Source: Rodentibacter mrazii
GTDB lineage: Bacteria; Pseudomonadota; Gammaproteobacteria; Enterobacterales; Pasteurellaceae
Assembly: GCF_001998825.1 (NCBI RefSeq)
Contig: NZ_MLHG01000021.1
Span: forward strand, 1 to 34,818
Reading direction: 5' to 3'
Length of the DNA stretch: 34,818 nt
The notes under the pieces were generated by a model. That model worked only from the letters and a program-made list of their open reading frames with translations, had not been told where the DNA came from and searched no databases. Every line of letters starts with the position of its first letter. Position 1 is the stretch's first letter. This document shows positions 1 through 8,937 of this stretch, in pieces. The position numbers and the translations under genes were made by a program.

Positions 1-217
1 ATAGCGAAAACCCTTGCTATATCTAGCTTTAAATATATCGCTTTAACTAATTCTTAACTGTAAAAATTACATACTTTTTCACTATTTTTCAGTTAATAAA
101 AAGTGTGATTTTCTTGATATAAAGTATAACCATTTGATTTATAATAGATTTCAAGATTTTACGTGGGTAAGATGACGAAAAAACATTTCAGTTAAGAGAG
201 GGAAAAGCGATAGATAA

Positions 218-502
218 ATGGTAGAGTGTAAAATATGCGGCGCAAAAGCCCTAATAAACAAAAGTCAAAGAGAACATAAGGAATTTACTAAACTTTATTG
301 CACCTGTAAAAATCGGGATTGTGGGCATAAATTCGTATTAAATTTAGAATTTAGTCACACAACAAAGCCTAGTAAATTAAAAGAACAAGATTATTTTAAA
401 TATATCCTCACTTGCTTACCGAATGACAAAAAACAAGAAATTCTAGAAGTGTTAATGAATGATCAAGCGCAAAGTGCCTTAAATTTACATTCTTCCACAT
501 AA
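218..502 (+). CDS. Ogr/Delta-type zinc-finger phage activator
   Basis: This 94-residue protein matches the Ogr/Delta family, small zinc-binding activators of late-gene promoters in P2-like phages and their P4-like satellites. The signature is the cysteine spacing C-X2-C-X22-C-X4-C, seen at C4, C7, C30 and C35, followed by a typical FxxxxxFSHTxxPS-like stretch. It is slightly longer than P2 Ogr (about 72 residues). Its last 40 bases overlap the 3' end of the convergent integrase gene. A purine-rich GAGAGGG lies 15-20 bases before the ATG, farther than usual for a ribosome binding site. No other phage structural gene is visible, so it is probably a leftover of a prophage or satellite extending left of the window. 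The family call is secure; activity is unknown. Confidence 0.82.
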   Translation: MVECKICGAKALINKSQREHKEFTKLYCTCKNRDCGHKFVLNLEFSHTTKPSKLKEQDYFKYILTCLPNDKKQEILEVLMNDQAQSALNLHSST

Positions 503-1671
503 TCGCCCCATTTTTGCATAATTTCTTGTCGGGAGCGCCATTTTTTCGATTTATCGTACGCCGCGCGAACCTTACCGCGGTTCTCATGGGATAAACAAAG
601 CTCAATGGCTTCTGATGAAAAAATATCAAGCTCATGAAGATAAGTGCTGGCAATACTGCGTAAGCCGTGAGCGACTAACAAATCTTTAAATCCCATTCGT
701 TTTAATGCCACATTAGCCGCACCGCTATTCATAGGGCGATTATAAGGCGCAACACGGCTACAAAATACATATTTACGGTTGCCCGTATAACGGCTCATTT
801 GCTCTAACACATTCAAGGCTTGAGAGGAAAGCGGAACACTATGCGCACGTTTGCCGCCTTTCATTCGCTCTGCCGGAATATGTAAAGCTTTCGCCTCCCA
901 GTCAATATCCGCCCATTCTATCGTCACCGCCTCGGAACTTCTCAAAATGCTCAATAACTGCCACTCGATTAAAAGTGCGGTCGGTTTCTTCACATCAGCC
1001 CCTTGTAACACTTGGAATAGGCGCGGCAAATCTTCCGGCTTAATGGTCGGATGATTTCTCGTCTCTACATAAGTAAATTCATCGTGAATATTGCGAAAAG
1101 GATTCTTAATAATTAAATCCTCATCTTCTGCCATTCTAAAAATCTGATTAATCGCAATATTGATTTTATAAAGCGTATTGGAATTTTTCAGCGGTGAAAG
1201 TGCCGGGCCAAAAGTCTCATAATTTGCCTCATCAATCGGCAAATCTCCAATTTTAGGGAATAAATGCAACTCTACGCGGCGAAAAGCCTCATTAACGGTT
1301 TGTGCCTTGAGTCTCCCCAATTTCAAGCGCTTATCACGCCATCTCATCGCCATTTCAGCAAAGGTGATTTTCTTTTCCTCTACAACCTCATTTAAAGATT
1401 GACGATACTTTAAGGGATCAACATTACGCAAAATAAGTCCCCTATATTCCCGCGCTAATTCTCGTGCATGGATAATAGATAAATCAGGGAACGCCCCTAA
1501 ACTAAGTTTTCTGTGTTTCCCCTGCTATTTATAGGCAAAGTACCAAATCTTAGCGCCATTGGGTTTAATTCTGATATAAAGTCCGCCCCCATCTGATTTA
1601 ATGTATTCTTTTTCGGCGGCTTTAAGATTCTGAATCGTTGTATTTGTCAAAGGTTTAACTATTTTGCTCAT
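463..1671 (-). pseudogene. int: P4-type tyrosine integrase, broken by in-frame TAG
   Basis: The full reading frame runs from ATG at 1671 to the stop at 463, about 402 codons, the normal length of P4-type (DUF4102) integrases. An in-frame TAG at 1525-1527 interrupts it at codon 49. Before the stop, the arm-binding domain reads GGGLYIRIKPNGAKIWYFAYK. After it the frame continues unchanged with QGKHRKLSLGAFPD, exactly as the family should. The catalytic domain is intact: first Arg in LRSSEA, HGLR (His-x-x-Arg), the LSH histidine and the nucleophile Tyr in RAAYDKS. A shorter protein could start near 1431 but would lack the arm-binding domain. The gene points away from the tRNA-Ser 3' end, the usual layout at an integration site. 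I infer inactivation by one point mutation; readthrough or a sequencing error is possible. Confidence 0.85.
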
Positions 1672-1710
1672 ATCACATCATCTCATAAAGAATAAGGTGT
1701 AATCGCATTT

Positions 1711-1751
1711 TTAGATCCCTCGTAAAAAGCCCTAAACAGTGAGGGATCTAA
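1711..1751. repeat. Perfect 11-bp inverted repeat upstream of int
   Basis: TTAGATCCCTC at 1711-1721 is matched by GAGGGATCTAA at 1741-1751. A further direct copy, AGGGATCTAA, lies at 1754-1763. The cluster sits between the integrase start and the tRNA gene, where integrase or excisionase arm sites are expected. That function is inferred. Confidence 0.6.
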
Positions 1752-1797
1752 ACAGGGATCTAAAAAGTGCGGCTATAAGCAATCAGAAATAAACAGT

Positions 1798-1870
1798 AAT
1801 GAACATCTATGAATAGTAAGTCATTGAAATATTAATGAATTTTTATCTGAAATGAACATTGGTGAACGTT
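1798..1870. repeat. TGAAC-type direct repeats next to tRNA-Ser
   Basis: AATGAACAT occurs at 1798-1806 and again at 1851-1859, with a related TGAACGTT at 1863-1870. They lie just outside the tRNA 3' end, on the integrase side. They may be arm-type integrase sites or part of the attachment region, but no core crossover repeat can be identified without the other end of the element. Confidence 0.45.
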
Positions 1871-1884
1871 GATGAATTGTGTTC

Positions 1885-1974
1885 TGGCGGTGAGAGGGGG
1901 ATTCGAACCCCCGATGCAGTTTCCCACATACACGCTTTCCAGGCGTGCTCCTTCAACCACTCGGACATCTCACC
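1885..1974 (-). tRNA. tRNA-Ser (anticodon GGA)
   Basis: Read on the minus strand, the gene begins GGTGAGATGTCCGAGTGG and ends CTCACCGCCA with the CCA encoded. The 7-bp acceptor stem, the GGTTCGAATCC T-arm and a long variable arm typical of serine tRNAs are visible. The anticodon loop CTGGAAA gives anticodon GGA, decoding UCC/UCU. Length with CCA is 90 bases. The integrase remnant lies directly 3' of it, so its 3' end is the likely integration site of the left-edge element. Confidence 0.95.
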
Positions 1975-1990
1975 GTGCTGAGGTGCGCAA

Positions 1991-2019
1991 ACTATAAAGA
2001 TTTGCAGAAATTTAGTCAA
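1991..2019 (-). promoter_or_regulatory. Sigma-70 promoter of tRNA-Ser
   Basis: On the minus strand TTGACT (2014-2019) and TATAGT (1991-1996) are separated by exactly 17 bases. The GC-rich stretch GCGCACC follows the -10 box, as at stringently controlled stable-RNA promoters. Confidence 0.75.
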
Positions 2020-2081
2020 GTTTTTTGAGCTATAATATAAAAATCTTCTTAAATTTTAGTTAGAATAACGATATTTTATCC

Positions 2082-3842
2082 ATGTTTTGTCGTTTTTTTA
2101 TGCACCTTAAATCATTATTTTCTAAAAATGTGTTTTTAGCCGTAAAACCTTTCAGTGCTTTGAAGGATTCATTTCGAGCCGGATACACAAAAAAATCATT
2201 CATTCGGGATATTATTGCGGGCTTAACCGTGGGGGTGATCGCTATTCCGCTTTCTATGGCGTTGGCAATTGCAAGTGGTGTACCGCCTCAACATGGGCTT
2301 TATACGGCTATTATCGCAGGAACGGTAATCGCAATTACGGGGGGCTCTCGCTTTAATATTTCAGGTCCTACCGCCGCTTTTGTGGTGATTTTGTATCCGG
2401 TAACCCAGCAATTTGGTTTGAGCGGTTTATTGATGGCAACGCTACTTTCCGGACTGATCTTAATTTTAATGGCATTATTTCGTCTTGGTCGGTTAATTGA
2501 ATATATTCCATTGCCGGTAACTTTAGGTTTTACCTGTGGGATTGGGATTACCATCGGTACTTTACAAATTAAAGATTTTTTAGGGTTGAAGATTGAGCAA
2601 ATGCCGGCACATTTTTTAGAAAAAATTCATGCAATTTTGACCGCACTTCCTACGATTAATTGGGCAGATACAGTGGTAGGCGTGGTAACTTTATTGGTAT
2701 TAACCCAATGGTACAAATTACGCGTTGCCATACCGGGACATTTACCGGCAGTGATTATTGGCACAATGTTAGCGTTAGTTTTACAACATTTTGGATTTAA
2801 TGTGGCGACGATTGGCTCCGCATTCCAATATACGTTGCCGGACGGTTCAATCGGGTATGGTATTCCAAATGTGTTGCCAGATCTTTCCTTACCGTGGAAT
2901 ATTCCTAATGCACAAGGTGAGTTGATTCAATGGAATTTTGATAGTTTGCAAGCCTTGTTACCGGCTGCATTTTCTATGGCGGTGTTAGGTGCGATTGAAT
3001 CGTTACTCTGTGCGGTGGTGCTTGATAATATGACGGACACCAAACATCACTCTAATAATGAATTGTTAGCGCAAGGATTAGGAAATATTGTTTCCCCATT
3101 TTTTGGTGGAATCACGGCAACAGCGGCAATTGCACGTTCCGCAGCGAATGTCAAATCCGGTGCAGTTTCACCGATTGCCAGTGTCGTGCATGCGCTTCTT
3201 GTGTTATTTGCATTACTTTTTTTCGCGAAAGCCCTCTCTTATCTGCCTCTTTCTTCTATGGCTGCACTACTTTTAATCGTTGCGTGGAATATGGCAAGTG
3301 TACACGAAATCATAAATCTTGCCCGCCGTTCTAGCAAAAATGAGCTTACCGTATTATTTACCTGCTTAATTTTAACTGTATTGTTTGATATGGTAATTGC
3401 AATCAGCGTAGGGGTCTTGCTAGCGAGTCTCTTGTTTATTCGTACCATTGCGGAAATGACAAAAGCCATTGAATACAATGCACCGGACGATCTTAATGAT
3501 GTTTTAGTCTATCGGATTAGTGGTCCTTTGTTTTTTGCAGCGGCAGATAAATTATTTTCAGATTTACACGATAAAACGGTACATACGGACCATGAAATCA
3601 AACATATCGTATTACAGTGTGATGCTGTGACAGTACTGGATGCTGGGGGAATTCATGCTCTCACAAGATTTGTGCAACATATGTTACCGCACCAGCAACT
3701 TTATTTGTGTAATATGCAGTTCCAACCGCTCAGAATGTTGGTGAAATCAAATACAGTACCTGAAATACAAAAAATTAATTTTTCCTCTGATTTACAGGAA
3801 ACGTTTAATAAAATTCGCGATTTTGAGCAATCTAATCCATAA
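2082..3842 (+). CDS. SulP-family anion transporter with STAS domain
   Basis: This 586-residue inner-membrane protein has the SulP layout. A multi-spanning transporter domain fills about residues 40-440 and includes the family segment [20 protein letters not shown] (47-66), then [13 protein letters not shown] cytoplasmic STAS domain follows from about 465 to the end. Its loop reads [12 protein letters not shown], with Asp before Ala-Gly-Gly where many STAS domains carry a phosphorylatable Ser or Thr. Family members move sulfate, bicarbonate or, as E. coli DauA, C4-dicarboxylates; the substrate here cannot be read from sequence. The ATG at 2082 has no clear ribosome binding site, and the ATG at 2100 is an equally possible start. 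It is monocistronic, with a terminator after it. Confidence 0.9.
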   Translation: MFCRFFMHLKSLFSKNVFLAVKPFSALKDSFRAGYTKKSFIRDIIAGLTVGVIAIPLSMALAIASGVPPQHGLYTAIIAGTVIAITGGSRFNISGPTAAFVVILYPVTQQFGLSGLLMATLLSGLILILMALFRLGRLIEYIPLPVTLGFTCGIGITIGTLQIKDFLGLKIEQMPAHFLEKIHAILTALPTINWADTVVGVVTLLVLTQWYKLRVAIPGHLPAVIIGTMLALVLQHFGFNVATIGSAFQYTLPDGSIGYGIPNVLPDLSLPWNIPNAQGELIQWNFDSLQALLPAAFSMAVLGAIESLLCAVVLDNMTDTKHHSNNELLAQGLGNIVSPFFGGITATAAIARSAANVKSGAVSPIASVVHALLVLFALLFFAKALSYLPLSSMAALLLIVAWNMASVHEIINLARRSSKNELTVLFTCLILTVLFDMVIAISVGVLLASLLFIRTIAEMTKAIEYNAPDDLNDVLVYRISGPLFFAAADKLFSDLHDKTVHTDHEIKHIVLQCDAVTVLDAGGIHALTRFVQHMLPHQQLYLCNMQFQPLRMLVKSNTVPEIQKINFSSDLQETFNKIRDFEQSNP

Positions 3843-3850
3843 TAAAAAAC

Positions 3851-3879
3851 AAAAGCGTGCTAGAATAGTGCGCTTTTTT
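3851..3879 (+). terminator. Terminator after the SulP gene
   Basis: AAAAGCG at 3851-3857 can pair with CGCTTTT from 3871, followed by more T. The inner part of the stem is mismatched, so strength is moderate. Confidence 0.5.
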
Positions 3880-3901
3880 ATAACATATTAAGGAATTTTC
3901 A

Positions 3902-4618
3902 ATGCGCCCTAATAACCGAGAAAATCACCAATCCCGCCCAATAAAAATTACCCGTCATTACACTAAACATGCCGAAGGTTCGGTTCTCGTTGAGTTTGGT
4001 GACACGAAAGTCCTTTGTACCGCTACGGTGGAGGAGACTGTGCCGCGTTTTTTAAAAGGTCAAAATCAAGGTTGGGTGACCGCTGAATATGGTATGTTGC
4101 CGCGCTCTACACACAGCCGTATGCAACGAGAAGCGGCAAAGGGTAAACAAGGCGGGCGAACAATGGAAATTCAACGTTTAATTGCCCGCTCTTTACGTGC
4201 GATGATTGATTTAAAAGCCTTAGGCGAAAGGTCAATGACCTTAGATTGTGATGTGATTCAGGCTGACGGTGGTACCCGCACTGCCTCAATTACCGGCGCG
4301 GCTGTTGCATTATGTGATGCGGTTAATGGTTTAATTGAGAATGGTACGTTAAAAACAAATCCGATTAAAGGCTTGGTCGCAGCTGTTTCCGTGGGTATTG
4401 TTGAAGGGGAAGCCGTTTGTGATTTAGAGTATGTGGAGGATTCTGCGGCTGAAACCGATATGAATGTCGTGATGATGGAAGATGGACGTATGATTGAAGT
4501 ACAGGGTACAGCAGAAGGTGAGCCGTTTAGCCACGAAGAATTGCTGACTTTATTGGATTTGGCTAAACAAGGTTGCCAACAAATTTTCGTCGCACAACGT
4601 GAAGCATTGGGATTATAA
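3902..4618 (+). CDS. rph: Ribonuclease PH
   Basis: This 238-residue protein is RNase PH, the phosphate-dependent 3'-5' exoribonuclease that trims tRNA 3' ends. Length and sequence match the family throughout. The phosphate-binding residues are present: R86 in GGRTMEIQR and the GGTRT loop at 123-127. AAGGAA lies about 7 bases before the ATG. The pyrE ATG follows nine bases after its stop, the same rph-pyrE pairing as in E. coli and Haemophilus, so the two are probably cotranscribed. Unlike the well-known frameshifted rph of E. coli K-12, this copy is intact. Confidence 0.97.
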   Translation: MRPNNRENHQSRPIKITRHYTKHAEGSVLVEFGDTKVLCTATVEETVPRFLKGQNQGWVTAEYGMLPRSTHSRMQREAAKGKQGGRTMEIQRLIARSLRAMIDLKALGERSMTLDCDVIQADGGTRTASITGAAVALCDAVNGLIENGTLKTNPIKGLVAAVSVGIVEGEAVCDLEYVEDSAAETDMNVVMMEDGRMIEVQGTAEGEPFSHEELLTLLDLAKQGCQQIFVAQREALGL

Positions 4619-4627
4619 GGATTAAAA

Positions 4628-5269
4628 ATGGAACAATATAAACGTGATTTTATTGAGTTTGCGCTAAGCAGGAATGTATTAAAATTCGGCGAATTTACCT
4701 TAAAATCCGGACGCAAAAGTCCGTATTTTTTCAATGCGGGTTTATTTAATACAGGGGCAGATTTAGCACGTTTAGGCGAGTTTTACGCTGCTGCTATTCA
4801 AGCAAGTGCGGTCGATTTTGACGTTATTTTTGGGCCAGCCTATAAAGGGATTCCGATTGGTACGACAGTGTCCGTAGCATTATTCAACCGTTACAATATT
4901 GATAAACCGGTATGTTTTAACCGTAAGGAAGCTAAAGATCATGGTGAGGGCGGTAATTTAATCGGCAGCCCACTGGAAGGAAAAATCTTGTTAGTAGATG
5001 ATGTGATTACAGCAGGAACAGCGATTCGTGAATCAATGGAACTTATTCAGTCAAATAATGCCGAATTGGCTGCTGTCTTGATCGCCTTGAATCGTAAAGA
5101 ACGTGGTCAAGGTGCACTTTCCGCCATTCAAGAAGTTGAACGTGATTATCAATGCCGAGTGTTATCCATCATTGATTTAGATGATTTAATGCAATTTATT
5201 GAGCAAGATCCTCAATATCATGATTATTTGCCGACAATGCATGCTTATCGAGTGGAATTTGGGGTATAA
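4628..5269 (+). CDS. pyrE: Orotate phosphoribosyltransferase
   Basis: This 213-residue cytosolic enzyme joins orotate to PRPP to give orotidine monophosphate in pyrimidine synthesis. The PRPP-binding motif of type I phosphoribosyltransferases, [13 protein letters not shown], occupies residues 121-133. The catalytic loop with [13 protein letters not shown] (97-109) precedes it. Start ATG at 4628 has AAGGATT about 5 bases upstream, within the rph-pyrE spacer. An uptake signal sequence lies inside the coding region at 4804-4812. Length equals that of the E. coli protein. Confidence 0.97.
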   Translation: MEQYKRDFIEFALSRNVLKFGEFTLKSGRKSPYFFNAGLFNTGADLARLGEFYAAAIQASAVDFDVIFGPAYKGIPIGTTVSVALFNRYNIDKPVCFNRKEAKDHGEGGNLIGSPLEGKILLVDDVITAGTAIRESMELIQSNNAELAAVLIALNRKERGQGALSAIQEVERDYQCRVLSIIDLDDLMQFIEQDPQYHDYLPTMHAYRVEFGV

Positions 5270-5342
5270 AACTTGATAAATCAATCTTTATCTCCATTTT
5301 AGAAAAACATTGGCAAAATTAACCGCACTTTAGAGGAAAAGA

Positions 5343-6212
5343 ATGAATTTTATTGGAAAAATTTTAGGTGTGTTTATTGGCTGGAAAATGGGCGGATTTT
5401 TTGGCGCTATTGCCGGGCTCATTTTAGGTTCTATTGCGGACAAAAAGTTATATGAATTAGGCGCAGTGAATTCAAGTTTTTTCAAACGAAAAACCACACG
5501 TCAAGAACTTTTTATGCAAACGACTTTTGCTGTGTTGGGGCATTTGAATAAAGCTAAAGGGCGGGTGACGGAAGAAGATATCCAAATAGCCAATCAGCTA
5601 ATGGCACAAATGAAGTTGGATGATAACGGTCGTCGCCTTGCTCAAGAGGCTTTTCGCCGTGGTAAAGAAGCCGATTTTCCAATTCGCCAGGTTATTCGTG
5701 AGTTTCGTATCGGTTGTGGACAACGGGCTGATTTGTTACGAATGTTCTTACATGTGCAAGTACAAGCGGCGTTCTCTGACTCTCAATTACATGAGGGCGA
5801 AAAAGAAGTGCTTTATGTGATTGCGGAAGAACTTGGGCTTTCCCGTATGCAATTTGAGCAAATGATTGCTATGGAGATGGCAGCCAGAGCTTTCACACAG
5901 GGCGGATTTTATCAGCAATATCAACAGGGTGCATATCAACAACAAGGCAGTTATCAATATCAGCAAAACAACAGTGGGTATCAACGTGCTTCCGGCCCGA
6001 CCTTAAGTGATGCTTATAAAGTGCTGAGTGTTAATGAATCGGATGATCAGAGTACGGTTAAAAGGGCTTATCGTCGTTTAATGAATGAGCATCATCCTGA
6101 TAAGCTCGTGGCGAAAGGCTTACCGCCAGAAATGATGGAAATGGCGAAAGAAAAAGCACAACAAATTCAATCAGCTTACGATTTAATTTGCAAGTCGAAG
6201 GGTTGGAAATAA
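5343..6212 (+). CDS. djlA: Membrane-anchored DnaJ-like co-chaperone DjlA
   Basis: This 289-residue type III J-protein has the DjlA layout. One glycine-rich N-terminal membrane segment spans about residues 4-32, a TerB-like helical domain about 50-180, a Gln/Tyr-rich linker about 186-217, and a C-terminal J domain about 223-289. The HPD tripeptide that stimulates DnaK ATPase is at 251-253. DjlA sits in the inner membrane with its J domain in the cytoplasm. AGAGGAAAAG precedes the ATG. An uptake sequence lies at 5322-5330 just before the gene. The dusC start follows its stop by three bases, so the two are probably cotranscribed. Confidence 0.95.
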   Translation: MNFIGKILGVFIGWKMGGFFGAIAGLILGSIADKKLYELGAVNSSFFKRKTTRQELFMQTTFAVLGHLNKAKGRVTEEDIQIANQLMAQMKLDDNGRRLAQEAFRRGKEADFPIRQVIREFRIGCGQRADLLRMFLHVQVQAAFSDSQLHEGEKEVLYVIAEELGLSRMQFEQMIAMEMAARAFTQGGFYQQYQQGAYQQQGSYQYQQNNSGYQRASGPTLSDAYKVLSVNESDDQSTVKRAYRRLMNEHHPDKLVAKGLPPEMMEMAKEKAQQIQSAYDLICKSKGWK

Positions 6213-6215
6213 AAC

Positions 6216-7151
6216 GTGCGTGTTATTCTCGCACCTATGCAAGGCGTATTGGATCCTTTCGTACGCCAACTTCTTACTGAAATCAACGACTACGATTTAT
6301 GTATTACGGAATTCGTCCGTGTAGTTGATCAGCTTCTTCCTAAAAAAGTATTTTACCGTTTATGCCCTGAACTAAAAAATCAGGGATTTACGCCCTCAGG
6401 TACACCCGTGCGGGTTCAGTTACTTGGACAACATCCCGATCCTTTAGCCGAAAACGCCATTCGTGCGATTGAACTCGGTTCTCACGGGATTGATTTAAAT
6501 TGCGGTTGCCCTTCTAAAACCGTAAATGGTAGTCATGGCGGTGCGGCATTGCTCAAACAACCTGAATTGATTTATCGTGCAACACTGGCTTTACGAAAAG
6601 CAGTGCCGAATCCCTATACTGTCAGTGTTAAAGTGAGGTTAGGTTGGGATGATATTTCCCAAGCCATTGAGATTGCTGATGCGGTACAACAGGGTGGTGC
6701 GACAGAGATCGCTATCCATGGTCGAACTAAGGCAGACGGATATCGTGCCGATCGAATTAACTGGGAAAAAATTGGTGAAATTCGCGAATATCTCTCCATT
6801 CCAGTCATTGCAAATGGTGAAATTTGGCATTGGCAAGACGGACAAAATTGTCTCGCGAAAACAGGTTGTGATGATCTTATGGTGGGGCGGGGAGCATTAA
6901 ATATACCGAATTTAAGCCGTGTTCTAAAATCAAATGCACCGAAAATGCTATGGTCGGATATCCAGACGATATTACAAAAATATGCCGAAATGGAAAATTT
7001 TTATGATTCCGGTTTTTACCATGTCGCACGTATTAAACAGTGGTTACGTTATTTGAATAAAGAATATGATGAAGCCAATATTGTTTTTGAAAAGATAAAA
7101 ACCTGTCAAACGGCTGAGGATTTAAGACAAAGATTAAATCAAGATATTTGA
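6216..7151 (+). CDS. dusC: tRNA-dihydrouridine synthase (DusC type)
   Basis: This 311-residue flavoenzyme reduces uridine in the tRNA D-loop; E. coli DusC acts on U16. The N-terminal half is an FMN-binding barrel beginning [12 protein letters not shown]. The motif [19 protein letters not shown] carries the catalytic Cys98. C-terminal [11 protein letters not shown] is typical of the RNA-binding helical domain. The start is a GTG at 6216, three bases after the djlA stop. The choice is supported because [10 protein letters not shown] aligns with the usual N-terminus. Assignment to DusC over DusA or DusB rests on overall resemblance and length. Confidence 0.93.
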   Translation: MRVILAPMQGVLDPFVRQLLTEINDYDLCITEFVRVVDQLLPKKVFYRLCPELKNQGFTPSGTPVRVQLLGQHPDPLAENAIRAIELGSHGIDLNCGCPSKTVNGSHGGAALLKQPELIYRATLALRKAVPNPYTVSVKVRLGWDDISQAIEIADAVQQGGATEIAIHGRTKADGYRADRINWEKIGEIREYLSIPVIANGEIWHWQDGQNCLAKTGCDDLMVGRGALNIPNLSRVLKSNAPKMLWSDIQTILQKYAEMENFYDSGFYHVARIKQWLRYLNKEYDEANIVFEKIKTCQTAEDLRQRLNQDI

Positions 7152-7154
7152 AAT

Positions 7155-7185
7155 AAAAGTGCGGTCAAATTTGACCGCACTTTTT
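7155..7185. terminator. Bidirectional terminator from an inverted uptake-sequence pair
   Basis: AAAAGTGCGGTCAAA at 7155-7169 pairs perfectly with TTTGACCGCACTTTT after a minimal loop. T runs flank both sides. It separates the convergent dusC and dapF genes and can end transcription from both. Confidence 0.85.
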
Positions 7186-7189
7186 GTAT

Positions 7190-8014
7190 TTAGAGTTGAA
7201 TATATCCATCGTAAATATGAGTGGCATCACCTGTCATATAAAGCGGATGACCTTCTCCTTGCCATTCAATCATAAGGCTTCCTCCCGGCAAATCAACTTG
7301 TATGTTGTTATCAAGCAAACCTTGCATTATTCCCACCGCCGCAGCAGCACAAGCTCCGCTACCGCAGGCTTGTGTTTCACCGGCGCCACGTTCATAAACA
7401 CGTAATTTAATATGGTGACGATTGATTACTTGCATAAATCCGACATTAACCCGTTCAGGAAAGCGTTCGTGACTTTCTAATAAAGGACCAAGTTGTTCAA
7501 CATTTGCTGTTCGAATATCTTCCACTTGTACTACACAATGGGGGTTTCCCATAGAAACTGCACCGCATAACACTGTTTGAATATCTGTGCGTAAAATGTA
7601 ATTTTTTTCAAATTTATTTGCTATAAAAGGGATTTTTGCCGGTTCCCAAATAGGTTCGCCCATGTTGACACGAATTTGTCCGTTGTCTTTTACGGTTAAA
7701 ATCATTTTGCCTTTTTGCGTGCTGACTGAAATATCTTTTTTATTGGTTAAACCTTTAAGTGTGACGAATCGTGCAAAACAACGTGCGCCATTACCGCATT
7801 GTGATACTTCGCTACCATCGGCATTGAAAATACGGTAATGAAAATCTAAATCGGGATCGTAGGGTGGTTCTACGATCAACAGTTGATCAAAACCAATTCC
7901 ACGGTAACGATCTGCAAGGCGTTTAATGGTTTCAGGTGTGAAGTAAACATTTTGTGTAATGGCATCGACCACGACAAAATCATTGCCTAAACCATGCATT
8001 TTGGAAAACTGCAT
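7190..8014 (-). CDS. dapF: Diaminopimelate epimerase
   Basis: This 274-residue cytosolic enzyme converts LL- to meso-diaminopimelate, the precursor of lysine and of the peptidoglycan cross-link. It is PLP-independent and uses two cysteines as acid and base. Both are present: C73 in QCGNGARC and C217 in [10 protein letters not shown]. Length matches the family (274 residues in H. influenzae and E. coli). The minus-strand ATG at 8014 follows AAGGATCGGAA. A strong promoter lies just upstream and a bidirectional terminator follows. Confidence 0.97.
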   Translation of the reverse strand: MQFSKMHGLGNDFVVVDAITQNVYFTPETIKRLADRYRGIGFDQLLIVEPPYDPDLDFHYRIFNADGSEVSQCGNGARCFARFVTLKGLTNKKDISVSTQKGKMILTVKDNGQIRVNMGEPIWEPAKIPFIANKFEKNYILRTDIQTVLCGAVSMGNPHCVVQVEDIRTANVEQLGPLLESHERFPERVNVGFMQVINRHHIKLRVYERGAGETQACGSGACAAAAVGIMQGLLDNNIQVDLPGGSLMIEWQGEGHPLYMTGDATHIYDGYIQL

Positions 8015-8051
8015 TTCCGATCCTTAATTCTTTTCAAAATGATATTGCGGC

Positions 8052-8080
8052 ATTATAGTAAGCAATGAATTGAATGGCAA
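8052..8080 (-). promoter_or_regulatory. Sigma-70 promoter of dapF
   Basis: On the minus strand TTGCCA (8075-8080) and a perfect TATAAT (8052-8057) are 17 bases apart, about 38 bases upstream of the dapF start. Confidence 0.75.
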
Positions 8081-8109
8081 ACAGCTGAAAATAAGAGGTA
8101 AAAATAAAA

Positions 8110-8137
8110 AAGTGCGGTTGGTTTTGACCGCACTTTG
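8110..8137 (-). terminator. lexA terminator from inverted uptake sequences
   Basis: AAAGTGCGGT at 8110-8119 is inverted against ACCGCACTTT at 8128-8137, with an 8-base loop. On the minus strand the stem is followed by a T-rich stretch, 12 bases past the lexA stop. Confidence 0.75.
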
Positions 8138-8148
8138 TTGGTTAAGAG

Positions 8149-8778
8149 TTACATCCATGCGTTGTTACGAATAATTCCAACAGCAATACCTTCAATTTCA
8201 AAATTAGGTTGTTCTGCCAAATTTACAACAATAGGCTGAAATTCCTCGTTTTCAGCATGGAGATAAATAATTGAGCCTTTGCGTTCAAAACGTTTTACAG
8301 TGACTTCATCTTCAATGCGTGCGACAACAACCTGTCCATTTCGTACGTCTTTTGTGCTATGCACAGCCAGTAAATCACCATCTAAAATACCAATGTCTTT
8401 CATGGATTGACCATAAACTTTCAATAAAAAATCTGCTTGTGGTTTGAACATACTGGCATCTACGCTGTAAGTTGCTTCAATATGCTGTTCGGCAAGAATC
8501 GGTTCGCCTGCTGCAACTCGACCAATCAACGGTAAACCTTCCATTTCATCGTTAGCGCTATCATAATCACTTAGGATGCGAATACCGCGTGACGCACCGG
8601 CGATAATTTCAATGGCACCTTTGCGGGCGAGTGCTTTTAAATGTTCTTCAGCCGCATTAGGGGATTTAAACCCGAGTTCACGTGAAATTTCTGCACGAGT
8701 TGGGGGCATACCGGTAGTTTCTAGATGTCGCTTTAATAAATCCAGCACTTCTTGTTGTCTATTGGTTAATGGTTTCAT
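8149..8778 (-). CDS. lexA: LexA repressor (SOS regulator)
   Basis: LexA represses SOS genes and cleaves itself when RecA filaments form on damaged DNA. The N-terminal winged helix (about 1-70) contains [14 protein letters not shown] hinge leads to the S24-type peptidase domain. With the ATG at 8778 (209 residues) the cleavage site Ala-Gly is A90-G91 in RVAAGEP. The catalytic pair is S125 in GQSMKD and K162 in TVKRF. I chose 8778 because AGGAG lies 5 bases before it. A GTG at 8784 would give two more residues but overlaps that ribosome binding site. Two LexA-type boxes upstream indicate autoregulation. It is divergent from plsB. Confidence 0.96.
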   Translation of the reverse strand: MKPLTNRQQEVLDLLKRHLETTGMPPTRAEISRELGFKSPNAAEEHLKALARKGAIEIIAGASRGIRILSDYDSANDEMEGLPLIGRVAAGEPILAEQHIEATYSVDASMFKPQADFLLKVYGQSMKDIGILDGDLLAVHSTKDVRNGQVVVARIEDEVTVKRFERKGSIIYLHAENEEFQPIVVNLAEQPNFEIEGIAVGIIRNNAWM

Positions 8779-8786
8779 ATCCACTC

Positions 8787-8802
8787 CTGTCGTTATATAC
8801 AG
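8787..8802 (-). promoter_or_regulatory. lexA: LexA (SOS) box 1
   Basis: CTGTCGTTATATACAG fits CTGT-N8-ACAG perfectly. It lies just upstream of the lexA ribosome binding site and would cover the transcription start, consistent with autorepression. Confidence 0.88.
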
Positions 8803-8807
8803 ATTTT

Positions 8808-8840
8808 TTGATATTATATACAGAGGGCAGGCTATTGCAA
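8808..8840 (-). promoter_or_regulatory. lexA: lexA promoter overlapping a second LexA-like box
   Basis: On the minus strand TTGCAA (8835-8840) and TATAAT (8813-8818) are 16 bases apart. The -10 box lies inside a second, imperfect LexA box at 8808-8823, read as CTGT-N8-TCAA. A double operator also controls E. coli lexA. Confidence 0.7.
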
Positions 8841-8937
8841 CTGTTATTTATATTCTATGGAAAATTTTAAGGAGTGATAAAGAAGCTAATGTGGTATTAT
8901 TGTGACGATAATTGAATAACTAAAAGAGAACCTAATT

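Noticed and set aside
1-217. Leftmost 217 bases
   Set aside because: AT-rich with no complete gene; promoter-like words near 110-145 have poor spacing, so nothing is called.
8889-8915. Eight-codon frame (MWYYCDDN) before plsB
   Set aside because: AAGGAG lies 15 bases upstream, too far; there are no regulatory codon runs and no terminator, so it is probably chance.
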